Source of the DNA: Dipylidium caninum
Lineage: Eukaryota; Platyhelminthes; Cestoda; Cyclophyllidea; Dipylidiidae
Direction of reading: 5' to 3'
DNA length: 64,000 bases
Assembly: GCA_017562135.1 (NCBI GenBank)
Contig: QEYB01001392.1
Coordinates: forward strand, 57,577-121,576
Shown: piece after piece, positions 1 to 11,836 of the stretch
How the letters are laid out: each line of letters opens with the position of its first letter
Numbering within the stretch: position 1 is the first letter of the stretch
The notes under the pieces: generated by a model
Databases searched by the model: none
Told to the model about the DNA's origin: nothing
What the model saw: the letters and a program-made list of their open reading frames with translations, nothing else
Translations under genes and position numbers: made by a program

Positions 1-1091
1 CTCGAGTACTGATTTCTCTCTGGTCTATCTCTGCAGTATCTACTACACGTAGTTTTCGACTGGCGTTGCCTCCCGCGTGTCCCAAACCTACTCCACAGTG
101 AGCATCCATTAAGTGATTTTACCAACAAGCTCTCAACCGTCTCATTTAAAACCCATACGAAGAGCCTGGTGAATAAGGTGGAGTTATTAGTAAGGTGAAA
201 AACGGTACAGTTATAATATCCTTAAAATTAACAACGTGAGGTTGAAGCCATCAACTTCAAAATTAAATGGCAGAAAGAAGGATTCACTGAATAGGTGACG
301 TTATAATGCTTGAGGCGATTTGAGGGTGTTCCACTTACGACAGGCTGCTACTCTTCCTCGACAATTAAATTAAGCTGATTTTCATTGTCACAGCAAACAA
401 TCTCATTAATGCCTTTTCGACCTAAATCCTTATCATCCCAGTTTTTACGAGAGGAACTTCCCATCTTCATTGTTCCAGCGGAGAAGATAGTAAGGGGAGC
501 GTCGAGAGTTTACAAAGGCGGTTTAAAACTATACTCCATGCGGCATGATACCAGATTTCAAAATGTGAACATTCTTTCTGCAAAAAATGGGAAAGTTTAC
601 TGGAGGGGAAACTGGCATATCTTAGACATTTTGCATTTCCTCGAGGTAAAATAGTTGAGGCCAACTATGTAGGCGAGAAGGCACTAGGCAGATGGAACAG
701 TCTTGCTGTCCGGAAAAAATCTTCTACTAATTATTTTGGCATACACCAAGAAATTCTTTGTCTTCCTTACGCAACAAAATGTGGTCGTACTTAAGTGTCA
801 GAGGAAGCATCGAGAGACGGGCATTGAATGAAACACAATTTCGTATCGATGCATTGAATCGCAACGCTTTATGACTTTCAAGGCCTTGATGCCGTGAAGC
901 AGAAAAATAATTGGGATAAAATAGTAAATTTCAGGAGGTAAGTTGTACAATGGAAGACAAGTTGTCACCTACAAATGTACACTGCGCGATTACACAAGAC
1001 ACATCACACACAGGAGTTGAAAAGATCCTCAAGCGATATATAGTCGGCTCGGAGGCGGGCTGTCGCTGGTGTTGGCGCAGGATTAGCGCCC
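1..1091. other. Unannotated flank downstream of the protocadherin tail
   Basis: Only short frames are present, the longest being an 89-codon plus-strand frame at 385-654 with no recognisable domain. If the minus-strand tail exon at 1092-1757 is terminal, this stretch should hold the 3' untranslated region and polyadenylation site of that gene. I see nothing else I can support. Confidence 0.4.
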
Positions 1092-1757
1092 TCAAACCGG
1101 TTTGCGGACTTGGACTGCAAGGCAGGCTTCGCGTTGTTGTTCAAAGTTGAATGTGTAAGTGGTAAATGAGGTGGCGGACTCACACTCGGAAGCAGAAACA
1201 CCATTGGCCTCATTGATATGATCGAATATCGTTACCGCTTCATTCATCCTTTCTAATGACCTGGTACCTTCTTGAGAACTGCAGGGCGGTGAGTATTCGC
1301 GGGGAGCTGACCTACCAATTGTATTGTAGACAGGGGCCACTTCGGCTTCTCTGCTTGTAATAATCAAGTACTGATTTTCACACGGCATCTGGGAAGATGT
1401 GGATGTCCCTACAAGGGGCGTGTACTGATTATCGGTTAAGACAAATTGAAGATTTTCCAAAACTTCGTCTGTCTCCTTGGGGTCTCGAAGACTTTCGCTT
1501 GAGCGGTGGTGTGAGAAATGGACGAGGGGACTTGTGAACCGCCTTATTTTGATATAACCATTCCTCGTTTTCATCACACGCGTAGTAGGATTTCCGCCGG
1601 GACTCCGATGTCACATTTTTACTCGGGTTCCCACTCGATTTTGGCATGGAAGGAGTAACCACGTCGGTGTACGACGCACTGGGCGCGTTTATGGCAGCGC
1701 TTGAGGCTGCTGAGAGCGCCGGAACTAGGAGGTAGCGTTGGGACTCACCACAAAAAA
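1092..1757 (-). CDS. Probable last exon of the protocadherin cytoplasmic tail
   Basis: The exon begins after a pyrimidine-rich acceptor (ccttgtttcag) in phase 1 and ends at the stop codon at 1092-1094. It is Ser/Thr/Pro-rich, with tracts such as VVTPSMPKSSGNPSKN and DNQYTPLVGTSTSS and several tyrosines (NQYL, PVYNTI) that could be signalling sites. Two overlapping frames are open: one from 1757 to about 1429 and one from 1577 to 1092. They are offset by one base, and a 34-nt mini-intron (donor after the codon pair for VH in KAVHK) would join them, but that donor is weak. Phase matches the preceding exon (3057-3180). I infer it is the C-terminus of the protocadherin from strand, phase and low-complexity style; there is no domain match, and a separate gene is possible. 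Confidence 0.45.
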
Positions 1758-1898
1758 CTGAAACAAGGAATTTCTCCTTACTGACGGTATACTCTCCTCT
1801 TGGCAATAAATTAAATTTAGCAGAATGTTGCCTAATAGGAGGCAGGGAATGTTAGGATGTTCATAAGACGGACGTTAGCAGTTTTTAAGAGACTATTT

Positions 1899-2522
1899 TT
1901 AGTACCATCCCCATGCTCGGCGGCTGGGTGCACTGAGCGGCGGCCAGATCAACTCGCCCTCGACCAACATTCCCCTTTCCCAGGTCGCATTTGCTCTCAG
2001 TCCTCCTGGGGACAAAATGAATTGCGCAGACAAGTTGAGTCCAATGATAAGTAACGCTGTTAAAAAAGGTGCATGTAAATCATCCTTTTTTGTGATACTG
2101 AACAAAAACGCCGTTGTGCAAGACTTGCATTTCGCGTGGTTTCGTTGGGGCGGAAACCTAAGCAACTTACATTTTCTTAAAAGGAAGGCAACTCTCATCA
2201 AGATATGAAAGTTGGCTCGGAAGACTGTTTCTTGACATGCAACATGTCTTATCCTGAAAAACTTACCTCTTGGAAAGCGATTAGGTGGCAACAAATTAGT
2301 TAGGGAGTACGGAGCAGAAATTAGAAAATTGGGGAGAAACAGACTTAACAAAGCAGCAAGCATTTTTGGGGAAATAGTGGCGCGGAAGAGTGGATAACTC
2401 ACTGATTCGGTTAATGATTTTAATGTGTTAGAATGCTCGAAACGCATCCCAAAAGCCGTGCAATGCCCAACAGGTTTGGGGGTGATTGAGTGTGGGAAGC
2501 GCTGAGTTTGCAACCATTCCAC
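1899..2522 (-). other. Unassigned 207-codon open frame
   Basis: A long stop-free minus-strand frame lying within what would be an intron of the protocadherin tail. The translation has no domain I recognise and is not flanked by obvious splice sites in a fitting phase. It could be a chance frame or a relic of a mobile element. Confidence 0.15.
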
Positions 2523-3056
2523 TCAATCAAACGTGAATAAATCTCCTTGCGTGTGCGCGCAACTGTGTGATTTCTCATCAGACCTTTTGGTGTTTTTAGT
2601 GAAATTTTATTTTCAATCATTTGACTTTCAACATTCGCCTCGGTTAGGTGGGGGTCACGATGCACTCACAGCAGCAGTCAAAGGCGACAAGAGGATCTCC
2701 AACCAAATTGGCTTAGGGTAAATGTAAAAATAATCCGCATATCAGGTGAACTCAGGGGTTTTTCCTGAAACCCTTGGTGCTACATGTGACGCGAACAGCT
2801 GATGAGGTTTTACCTGACCCCCCAAGTTAGTTTTCCGACGAAATCGGAAGTATCTTAACAATGGAGCAATTTTTTGCATGAGAGAAAGAGGAGATTGTGA
2901 GGGGATTTTAAACGAGACAGAAAACATAAAAATAAAGTTGAAGAACTACCGGCGGATCTAACACTAGTTGGAGATTGAAATGGGCCCCCATGCAGTTTAG
3001 CTGTGGGGAGTGACTTACTGCGTGTTTGATTGAAAGGGTGAAAATAACGAACTCAC

Positions 3057-3180
3057 CCGGGGGTGATACGTGGGTAGCTGCATTAGAAACGACTACGAAG
3101 CCATTTCCTTTTTCGGACACTTTTGCTGCCACAGCCGTTCGTGCGGTGTCCGTCGCCGCAGTATTATTCCGCACCAACTG
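3057..3180 (-). CDS. Candidate internal exon, protocadherin tail
   Basis: Starts after tgcatgcag in phase 0 and ends at a consensus donor (gtgagt) in phase 1, which matches the phase-1 start of the exon at 1757. It encodes 41 residues including RNNTAATDTARTAVAAK and ends HVSPP. No domain is recognised. Support comes from strand, two good splice sites and phase agreement with both neighbours. Confidence 0.4.
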
Positions 3181-3752
3181 CTGCATGCAGTGAAAGAAAA
3201 GAAAGGCCTCAGCCGCTTTAATAATATGGATGCGCTACCACTTTTAGACGTTATCTAAGTCTCCTTTGTTAGGGCATTTCATCTCGCTCGTTAACTATCG
3301 TAGCTGCCCTAAGTTGGGATTAAATTTCGGTTGTTCGCTTAAAAGTGGACAATTTTTTTTTCACCTAGTTCCAAAGCATTACGCTGCATCCTTTGCCGTC
3401 CAGTGTGTTCCCCAAAGTAAGGGTTTTTCCTAATTATTTGCAGCTCCGATCGACGAAAACACATGAACTCTTATTCTGTAATAACAGCCGACCAAACGAT
3501 CAATTGGTGGTTTACTAATCCGAAGAAAATTCACCGGTTGGGTTCTCTTCGTAGCCTATGCCACGTCGTTTAGGGATACGCACAAGTTAGATGATGCACC
3601 CACGTAAACAGCTGAAGAGTGAAGTTGTACGCCGCCTTCGTGCTTGACACCTGTTCCTTGGGTTGCAAACAATGAGAACTCGTAAATCCAACAGGAATAA
3701 CCAAATTACTTCGGTACAAATACATCATACTCTTCAACTAATCGGAACAAAC

Positions 3753-4557
3753 CTCAACCGCACTTAAATTCGCTGTTTTGTAGGTCAGGGGCGAAGACCG
3801 GCTCATGTGACTGGCTGAAGTACGAGAGATGATGCCGCCAAAGTTCAGCGACTGAGTCGTGTCCACATTAACGTTATGACCATAGGGACTGGCTCTTGAA
3901 GACACAGATCCATCGGCATTCACTTCTGCAACGGAAATAAACGAAAATAGACATGTGTGATGCTGACGCTTTGTTGACAAGCTTAATTGAGCTTGACTCG
4001 AGAGGCTCTCCGAAATATCCTGCGCAGATGCAAATACAGGGTTTGTGCGCCCAGACACTGCGTGTTCGGGTGTACAAGCCCTGATTTTTGTCAAACCACG
4101 AAGGCAGCACTATCGAAGCTCCGTTGCCAGGTACAGCATGCCTCTGGGTGTTAGAATAATCAACATACTTTTGGTACGGTGGACTATAAACGCCTCGATG
4201 CGGTTTCAAAGGTCGCCAAGACCAAATACTCTACACAGACGCAACATTGTTTAGCATCTCTTTTAATAGTAAGTGAAAACTAGTTTCTCAGAAAACACAA
4301 TAAAGAGACCTAGTAGACCCCCCCTTCCCAGCCCACTTATTACTTGGTACTTTGTCTCCTAAGGGCCACATTAGACTCACCACACCCTAAATTACTTGGC
4401 AAAATGGCGGAGCAGGCGAAGTTAGAAGTTGCGGGTCGCAACACCCAACTCTCTGATATAGATCGCAGGACAGGCCACGAACTGGAGAGCCGGGCGAGGC
4501 CAGAGCCCAATCATCTACGTTCACTTCACCTAACACCATAGAAATAGTCGAAGTTCT
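3753..4557 (-). CDS. Three candidate tail exons (4557-4396, 4230-about 3968, 3925-3753)
   Basis: Exon 4557-4396 follows the acceptor ctccccacag and ends at gtaatt, phase 0 to 0, encoding 54 residues (includes SMVLGEVNVDDWALASPGSP). Exon 4230 onward follows ctgtgtag in phase 0 and includes YSPPYQKYVDYSNTQRH and later DISESLSSQAQLSLS. The frame changes inside it, which requires one more small intron; a 91-nt intron between the codons for GASI and DISESL would restore the frame. Exon 3925-3753 follows tttccgttgcag in phase 1 and encodes a Ser/Asn-rich stretch (VNADGSVSSRASPYGHN, GGIISRTSASHMSRSS). Several tyrosines in PPYQKY/VDYSN contexts suggest a signalling tail. Assignment to the upstream protocadherin is inference from phase and strand. 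Confidence 0.42.
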
Positions 4558-4963
4558 CTGTGGGGAGTTCACTTAGAGCAGAGACGCCACCACTTCCGGT
4601 TGCTGTTCATCCGCACAGAGCGGTATTATTTGCTTTGAACATAACACCTAACTTGGTCGTGATCGAGGCCGGTGACATCAATTATCATGAGGGAAGACCT
4701 CAGATTCAACTGTCTAAATTTAATGGATTCCTTTTGGGCCGAATTTTCTCGCTTTCCAAAAGAATTAATTCCGCAGTCTGGACAAGAAGGCGCATTTCTA
4801 CGGTAGCGAAACGATGGCGCTCACTTTTTATCAACACGATCAACTGCTGGGTTGTTTGGGACGCATGGGAGTCGACCTTCAAAAACCGGTTAGGGAGTTA
4901 TTCCCTTCGAGCTCCTTGTCTAAGCCTACTGGGGTATGTGCAGTCGTGGATCGAATTCAAGAA

Positions 4964-5017
4964 CATTCCAAACCGTGACTATTTGCAAAGCATTCCAAAC
5001 CGTGACTATTTGCAAAG
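4964..5017. repeat. 27-bp perfect tandem duplication (two copies)
   Basis: The unit cattccaaaccgtgacta, continuing to a total of 27 bases, occurs twice back to back, and the second copy is followed by the first bases of a third. It sits between candidate protocadherin exons, inside a plus-strand open frame (4560-5096) that I regard as non-coding. Confidence 0.9.
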
Positions 5018-5288
5018 CATAATTTCAGTGGTTCCGTCGTCTTTAACTCCAATGAATAGAGAAATAGCGCGATTCTCGGGATCTGCGACACAATAAGGCT
5101 CTTTCAGTGAGCAAAAAGAGACCACGGATTGGGTTATGCGCGCATCCCCTTCACCCCGCCTACCCATTTCATTAGCGCTCCAGGCGTCTGAGAATAAATG
5201 TTTCCAGCAGTGTTGCCGCGAAACGTCGCCGAATTCACTAACATGCGTAAAGTTAACACTCAGCCTGAATACTCTATGCGGTACTTAC

Positions 5289-5487
5289 TTGCCACCCAGA
5301 AAATCCGTTCTAGTCTCAAGCAGTAGTGAGTAAAGGTGATATACACTCAACTTGCGCCATCCCAGAACGGAATAAAGGTGCTTCTGTAGAACGTGGAAAG
5401 AGCCCGACGAAAGGGCAGACGCCAAATTGGCCAAGGCGTCAGCGTGGCCCTCGGATGTCGTGAGCGGGAAAGTCAGTTGGACTATGT
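5289..5487 (-). CDS. Low-confidence candidate exon between tail exons
   Basis: An open frame runs from after a gccccag acceptor to a perfect gtaagt donor and encodes 66 residues such as PLTTSEGHADALANLASAL. It is not needed to keep frame between the exons at 5817-5921 and 4396-4557, which are both phase 0, and its own end phase (2) does not fit the next exon. It may be alternatively spliced or spurious. Confidence 0.2.
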
Positions 5488-5816
5488 CTGGGGCATGGGT
5501 CTCCTCGCCTCGTCGGGCGCGTTTTAAAGTTACGCGGCGGAATTGCCATATTCACGAGAAGAAAATTTATCAGCTGGGAAAATCACTGAAGGTTGGTCAT
5601 TTCCAAAATGGTGTAGATCCTCAGGCAATTAACAGCGGCGTTAATTATCAGCATCTTGGATGCCAAGCGCTACCGGAATTCGCATAAAACTCATAAGCAG
5701 ATCACCTATTTACGTGGCTTTGCCTATTAATGCTGAAAGCTTCCGTTAGCACATAATGAGCTGTTTTTTGTCAAGTATCCGTTTATTTGAACCAGTGAAC
5801 CATCGCATCTCCTCAC

Positions 5817-5921
5817 GAAACTGAAGTCGACCAGCAATGGGGAGACAAGGCCATGCCAGTCCTCATCTTCGCAGGATGTTGGTTTGAATTTTAACATGTA
5901 CTCTTTGTCAATAATTATACC
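5817..5921 (-). CDS. Candidate internal exon, protocadherin tail
   Basis: A 105-nt exon, phase 0 to 0, bounded by the acceptor gctatttcag and the donor gtgagg. It encodes 35 residues including EYMLKFKPTSCEDEDWHG. It follows in phase from the exon ending at 6184 and runs in phase into the exon starting at 4557. No domain is recognised; it is assigned to the protocadherin by phase and orientation. Confidence 0.42.
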
Positions 5922-6111
5922 CTGAAATAGCGACTGCATGTGGACAGGGTACGAGAGGGAAGCTAGAATTCCGTAATAGTCTTTGTTGGGTCCCATCTAC
6001 CAGCAGCACGAAAGCCTACCAGGGTTAGTGTCTACAGTCTATTCATGCTTGAAGGAGAAGAAAACACTCATGATTATTCAGTACTAAAGGGGTGCTCGGT
6101 GCTTGCGGACG

Positions 6112-6375
6112 TTATTTTGGCACATTCAAACACCCTATTAGTAAAAAAGTCGAAACCACAACTGATGACGTAGCCTTCATCACCCCCGCTGGTTGAGGCG
6201 GATGCCGCACAAATGTGCTATTAGTTGAGCATGAACTATCCCTGGACAAAAGGGAAATTCTGAGAGGTGGGAGGTTCTTCTTTGAGGTTAAGCGTAACAA
6301 GACTGAGAGTTTACTTGGACTCTAATTCGATTAATACTAGTGAAAGCATCCTGGTAAAAGTCGGCACTTCGACAT
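6112..6375 (-). CDS. Protocadherin tail exons 2 and 3 (6375-6315; 6241-6184 or to stop 6112)
   Basis: Exon 2 (61 nt) starts after a strong polypyrimidine acceptor (ctgcctcttccgtag) and accepts the single base left by the gtgagt donor at 6430. It encodes DVEVPTFTRMLSLVLIELES and ends two bases into a codon at gtaaac. Exon 3 starts after cttttgtccag at 6241 with the complementary phase and encodes DSSCSTNSTFVRHPPQPAG. From there it can either splice at a gtgatg donor after 6184 (phase 0, fitting the exon at 5921) or read on to a stop at 6112-6114. The two routes would give long- and short-tail isoforms. Phase continuity is exact for both joins. Confidence 0.55.
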
Positions 6376-6430
6376 CTACGGAAGAGGCAGAAGAGGAAAG
6401 GGCACCTCAGAGGCACACGAATCAACTCAC

Positions 6431-9400
6431 CTTTTGATCCCACGGGGTCGTCCTTGTCACCGAAAGTGCCCTGCAAAAAGTGCCTCGCTCCGTTGAGGTC
6501 TAATCCGTGCGTAAATGTTCCCGTCGGATGGACAAATATTTCATGCTTTCTGTCGGATAAAAATGTTCCCGCCTCGCACAATGATGTAGTTACGGGGTGG
6601 TAGGGAGTCTCCTCTCTCCTCTCTCGTCGTCTGCGTTTGGATCGACCGATGAGCATTAGAATAATCCAAGCCAAAAACAATCCGGTAAGGAAGATAATGC
6701 ACCCTCCAAGCACAACACTTAACATCGTCTTGGCGGGCAGACCAAAGTATCTTTTATCAACACGGGAGCCATTGCGTCCCTTGGCGTTGGCTGACTGTTG
6801 GGAATTCAGAGACATATACTCGGCGATGGTGGGCTGGTCCTGCAGCCTTATGAGCAGCCGCTCAACTGGAATGGGACGGCCAGTTTTACTGCTCGGTGGA
6901 CCCATATCATCAGCAGAGACGACCAAAAGGAAAACCGAGTCGCAGTTCTCACTGAGTCTTCCCGAATTCACAAACAGCTCTCCAGAGTGTTTGTCGAGGT
7001 AGAACAATTCATTTGACACAGGGCCTTGGATAACGGAGTACACGACAGTGCCATTTTGTTCAAGGTCCGAGTCCGTGGCTACAACACGACCGACAGAGCT
7101 GCCCATGGTCTCACGACACGAGACATTCAACTGGTTCCCGCCTTCACTTGCAGCACTGGCATTTGGGAAAATGAAAATTGGCGTGTTATCGTTTACGTCA
7201 CAGACCTCAACGAATACTTCTGCAGTGCTCGAAAGGCTTTCGTGAGCACCACCAGAGTCCAATTTTTGGGAATCCGTAACTCGGACGAAGAAGTGATAGT
7301 GCGATTTTGTCTCTCTATCGAGGGGCTGTCGCAAAAACAGCTTGTTGTCACGGATAGCAAAGAAGTGGTGGAGGTTTTCGGTAACATTTGGCGCATCGGA
7401 CGAGTTGCCCACATTTAGCGGCGCTTCGATTACAATGGAGAAACCCTGATTCCCAATATCGGCATCTGAGATGTGAAAAGCAATCAGCGGTTCGTAAAAC
7501 TGTGCGTTTTCGACAAGTCGAATTATGTACGTTTCCCTGTCAAAATAGGGCGGATTATCATTCACGTCGTCAAGGTGCACGACTATGCTCGTACACGTTT
7601 TATGCCTCCCGTCGTCAGCGCACAGGTTGAACTTGTGTTTCGCCTTCTGTTCCCTATCCAATTCACTCTTGGTGTAGAGCGTCCCCGAGTGGCCGTCTAC
7701 TTCGAACAATTGATAGTCGAACATGTTCCTTTGGTCGGATCCGAAGTTTGCTGCTGGTTCCAGGTGGTAAGTGAGGGTGGAATTTATGTCTTTGTCCAAT
7801 GCAACCACGGGATTAGAGCAGCCATCATTGATAGGGGTCAATTTTGTTCGCGGTGGACTGTTCTCCAGTACGTGAAATGAATATACTGGATGGTGAAAAT
7901 ATGGTGTCTCGTCATTTACATCCAAAAGTGTGACTCTAAGCTGCTTCTGGCTGTACTGACGGGGATTGCCGTTGTCGTAGCACTCAATTGTTAGAAGGTA
8001 TTGAGATTGAACTTCACGATCCAATTCCTGCGTTGCTTCCAAACTAAAGAAGTCTGAAAAGTTGTGAATTTGGAACTTTTCAGTCCAGTTTAGTAAGTGG
8101 CACTGAGAGACTCCAGCGTCGCCCTGATCACGATCAGATACACTGAAGAAGACAAGGGAGGTTCCCGGTAAAGCGTTCTCCATCACTGTCAATTCGTCGA
8201 TTTCTGCCTTCGCGGCAGTTGCGGCATTACTGACAGATCCTTGTAGTTTTATTTCAGGTGCATGATCGTTGCAGTCGTTAACTAGTACCTCAATTGTTAT
8301 TGTTGCTGTTTTAGGCTCACTTTTAATGCTGTTGGCGATTGCTTCGGTGACCTTTTGTAGGGACTGCGGCAATAACTTCTCTCCGGGCTTGGGGTCGTAA
8401 TTTGCGTCTATTGCTTGCACAGGGAGTACATAACGCTTGGTCTTCTCAAAGTCGAGCGCCCTGTCCAGGCTGATTTTTCCGGTTTTGCCGTCGATGGAAA
8501 ATACTGAAGCAGCCTCGCTCAAATGGAAGCTTGGCGAGAATTTGTAGGCGATTTGATTGGCAGGAGGAGCATCCTTGTCTTCAGCAATGACCTGAATGAA
8601 GGGCAAGTGGACTGTAGCATTTTCATAAATTTGGACTACTCTTTTGCTGACATCTAGAGTCTTGGATATCTTCGCTGAACCAAGGGGCCGAACATCAACA
8701 AACCTCGGCTCAAAATCGTTAACGTCGAGCACATGAACTTGAACGATGAGGGCAGCCTTTTGTCCTTCACTGTCTTCTGCCTGAATCGTCAGTTCGTACT
8801 CGGACTGAGTCTCACGATCGAGTTCTCTGGCTACCTCGAGAGTTAGACAGTCTCCTATGGGCTTATATGAAAGCCGAAATGGGCCCACAGTGACCCATGC
8901 TGGAGAACCGTTAGACGCTGGGATTTCGTTTCGAGTGGAAGCCGGGAAATTTATCACGCCCAATTCCTTCATAGTTATAGAGTAAGTCACTAATGCATTT
9001 TCCGGAAGAAAATCCTTATCTTTAGCTGTAGGTAGCTGAAAATTCTCGCCAACACCTCTGAAGCCCTCATAAAACGCTATGTGAATACGCTGAACTACGG
9101 AGTTAACATCATTTTTCGGGAGTACGAATTCTGGCGCGTGGTCATTCAGATCCTGTATGATTGCTATTATGCGTCCAATTGGTTTAAGAGGTGTGGTATC
9201 TCCGTTGTTCGCCAGCACGACGGCTCTTACTTTGCAAGAAGGAGTGAACTGTGCGTAGGGTGGATAGATGTCTTCCTTGTCCGCCTCTTCAGAGCGACAG
9301 CAGGATTCTTCAGCCCTACACAAGTCACCGGACTCCAAGTCGAGACTACTTTGAACAATTAACGAATGGTTTTTGGTGAGAGAAAAGAAGGAACTAAATG

Positions 9401-9605
9401 CACCCGGTCCAAGGCGAACTTGACGCTCAGGAGAGATTTGCAAATAATCACGAAGATCAGGCAGCACAACACTTCCAACGGTGGTATTCTCAAAGATGTG
9501 GAGTTCAATTTTATCATGAGAGAAAATTCCTTGAGCATTCTGATAAATTCTTTGGGTCAGTATACATGGGAGTAGAAGAATAATCCGCAGTAATAGAAGC
9601 AGCAT
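6431..9605 (-). CDS. Protocadherin-like cell-adhesion receptor, large ectodomain and transmembrane exon
   Basis: A single exon of 1058 codons. It opens with a hydrophobic signal peptide (MLLLLLRIILLLPCIL) and contains six calcium-binding inter-repeat linkers: DLNDHAPEF near residue 152, then DVNDFEPRF, DCNDHAPEI, DVNDETPYF, DVNDNPPYF and DVNDNTPIF, marking about seven cadherin repeats with DRE-type motifs (e.g. ARELDRETQSEY, KSELDREQKAK). A transmembrane helix follows at about residues 961-985, then a basic stop-transfer stretch (RSKRRRRERREE). Cadherins of this type mediate calcium-dependent homophilic adhesion at the plasma membrane. One exon carrying the whole ectodomain is the usual protocadherin gene structure. 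The open frame continues to 6288, but a gtgagt donor directly after codons for VGSK marks the exon end at 6431. A cysteine-rich insertion in the first repeat (RAEESCCRSEE) is unusual. Confidence 0.93.
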
Positions 9606-11836
9606 TATTTAACAGAGCGGATAGGCGTCTTGGTAATCCTCACATTCGTGCGAGAGCCTTATCGTTAGCTGGGAGCACACGGCAATGCATAAGAGTTGTG
9701 GATCCGTGTGTGTGTGTGTGTGTGTTGGAATGAAGAGGAGTGGGGCTATGCTGTACGGATGTCCTGGGAGCTTGTGTGGGCGCTTCCTCTGAGGCGCGGG
9801 ACTGCAGGCGTTTTGCCATGTGCCCGTGTGTGCGCGTGTACCTGCACTTCCATTTGTCGATCCACGCGCGCCTGCCATTGGCTGGGACGCAAAGGGAAAT
9901 CTGAATGGTCTATGAGGGCGGAGATATGTGAATCCCCACGGCAGGCTTAGGTACTAACGTGAATCAATCCCTGGTCGAAGCTAAGTCCATGCAAAATTTG
10001 GTGATTAAGTAACATCACTGAGGTTTTCAGCTGTTAACAATTCCTTCTGCTAAATTTGAGTCCGATCAACCGAGGAGACGGTTTAGTATTAGTGAACAGC
10101 TAGAATGATACAAAATAATTAACATTGTTGGAAGCAGAAACTATGGAAGATTGATGTAGACCATCTAATTGTCCTTTCTCAAAAATCATTCAAATGGTTG
10201 CTGTGACCTAAAGTGTTCTCAGATGGGCTCTTTCCGTTCACTGGGAAATCTGTATTTCCACCTACAGCACCTTGCACAGCCTGCAAAGTCAAGAGACAGG
10301 TTCCGAAACGAAATCACCCGATTAACGATGTTTGCCAAAGAAAAAGTAGGTTGGAAGAAGTACCCTGTAGATATGTGAAATCATATTGTTATTCCCAAAA
10401 CTGAGGCAAAAAATCTGCGACACTCTCAGAGGGTTTTGGGCGATTCTGACCGGTGGCTCAAAGGATCACATTTAATTATTTCGGTATGGACACTGAATGT
10501 TTGAGGCTGAATATTGCAAAACAAGTTTTGCATTAGGCCTTTAATATAAACATTTCTAATTCCGTTCATTCTAGCAATTTGCTCTGACTTCATGTCATAT
10601 CAGATGTAGTTTAGTATATTGCAGATGGTGTCGTCCCATCCGTGCTTAATGACAGTTGCACGTTTATGTTGGAGAAATCACCGATACGAATGTTGCTCTT
10701 TGTGGTTGTGTGAAAGAAGAACCTCTCTCAGACAGTGTGATTTGCAGACGAAAGCTCAACAGGGATGGGAGGAGGTGCACAGAACAGGTATTATTTTGCC
10801 CTCCGCACGCCTCTGTGGCGGTCGAGTCATCGCACAGTTGGCCGAACGACCCTATAACCGAAGTGCGCCAATGGAATGGATGCATTCTCTCGTAGGCGCA
10901 CACACCCAGCAAATTTTTCTGTCTCGTGAAATGTATAGCAGTCTGGACTGCGGGGGTTGCGAATTCAAGAAGGGTTAATACATGGCATCAGTGAGACCTC
11001 AGCTAATAACTGTTCCCATGTCAGAAGGCCAAAATCGGGGAAAGCAATTCGACCTATTCTACAGTCTTTAATATATAATTATTGAAAGCTGCTTTTTCTA
11101 CCACATAAACACGAGCTACTAACTTTCATTATAGGGGAATTTACGAACGATTTACACTGCTTCCATGCGTCTAAACAACACCCTCGTCACTTGTGTTACC
11201 AAGTCGTTTTATGTTAATTTTATTAAGAAGAACTTGCGACCAGGACGTTTCAATAATAAAGAGGAGCTCAAGTGGACAAATTCAGAGTCGTCTGTTCAAA
11301 TTGCAGTCCCAAGCCCTGCGAAACGTTTGGGTTGTGAGTTGAAAAAAATCTGGCCGCATTTAGATAGAAAGCTCTCGCCAAAGGTGGAGGACAAGAAATG
11401 AAATCTTAAATTGCATGAACTGTCCTTGGAAATATCATGAGGTCATCTTCGTAATCTGACCAAAAGTTGAACAACCGCCAGATGGCCATATGCAACGTCT
11501 TCGCTGCGCGCACCTTCCAATATACCGTTGTTGGCGGCGAGTTCCTACTCCCAGAACATAGGCCAGACGCATTGCACACTTTTTGTGATTCTATCCTTAA
11601 GCTTATGCAACAACTCCTTTTTCGTTTGTCGGAATGCCCCGTCAAAAATTCCTCTAAGACAAAAAAAGTTCGCGCCATAAATGACCTCAAATTAGCGTTT
11701 GCGCGAGTAGGATGAGCCTTTTGCGAGGTCTAACAGCTCGCCTCCCCCTGTCATCTGTTTATGACCTGGCGTCAGTGTGCCAAGGTCAAGAAAGAAGTTT
11801 CAAGAACAGTCTTATGGGCTATTGGTAATTACCTAC
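9606..11836. other. Upstream region of the protocadherin; no gene recognised
   Basis: This should contain the protocadherin promoter and 5' untranslated region. A TG microsatellite lies about 100 bp upstream of the start codon. Frames at 10619-10978, 11165-11401 and 11406-11715 are open on one or both strands but give no recognisable protein and no convincing splice structure. Confidence 0.4.
9706..9725. repeat. (TG)n microsatellite
   Basis: About ten consecutive TG dinucleotides, close upstream of the protocadherin start codon at 9605. Confidence 0.85.

Noticed and set aside
4560..5096. Plus-strand 178-codon open frame
   Set aside because: No recognisable protein, contains the 27-bp tandem duplication, and lies opposite the protocadherin tail region; the adjacent exon signals are on the minus strand.
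6637..7880. Several plus-strand frames of 65-135 codons (and the similar ones at 9081-9583)
   Set aside because: They are antisense shadows of the protocadherin ectodomain.
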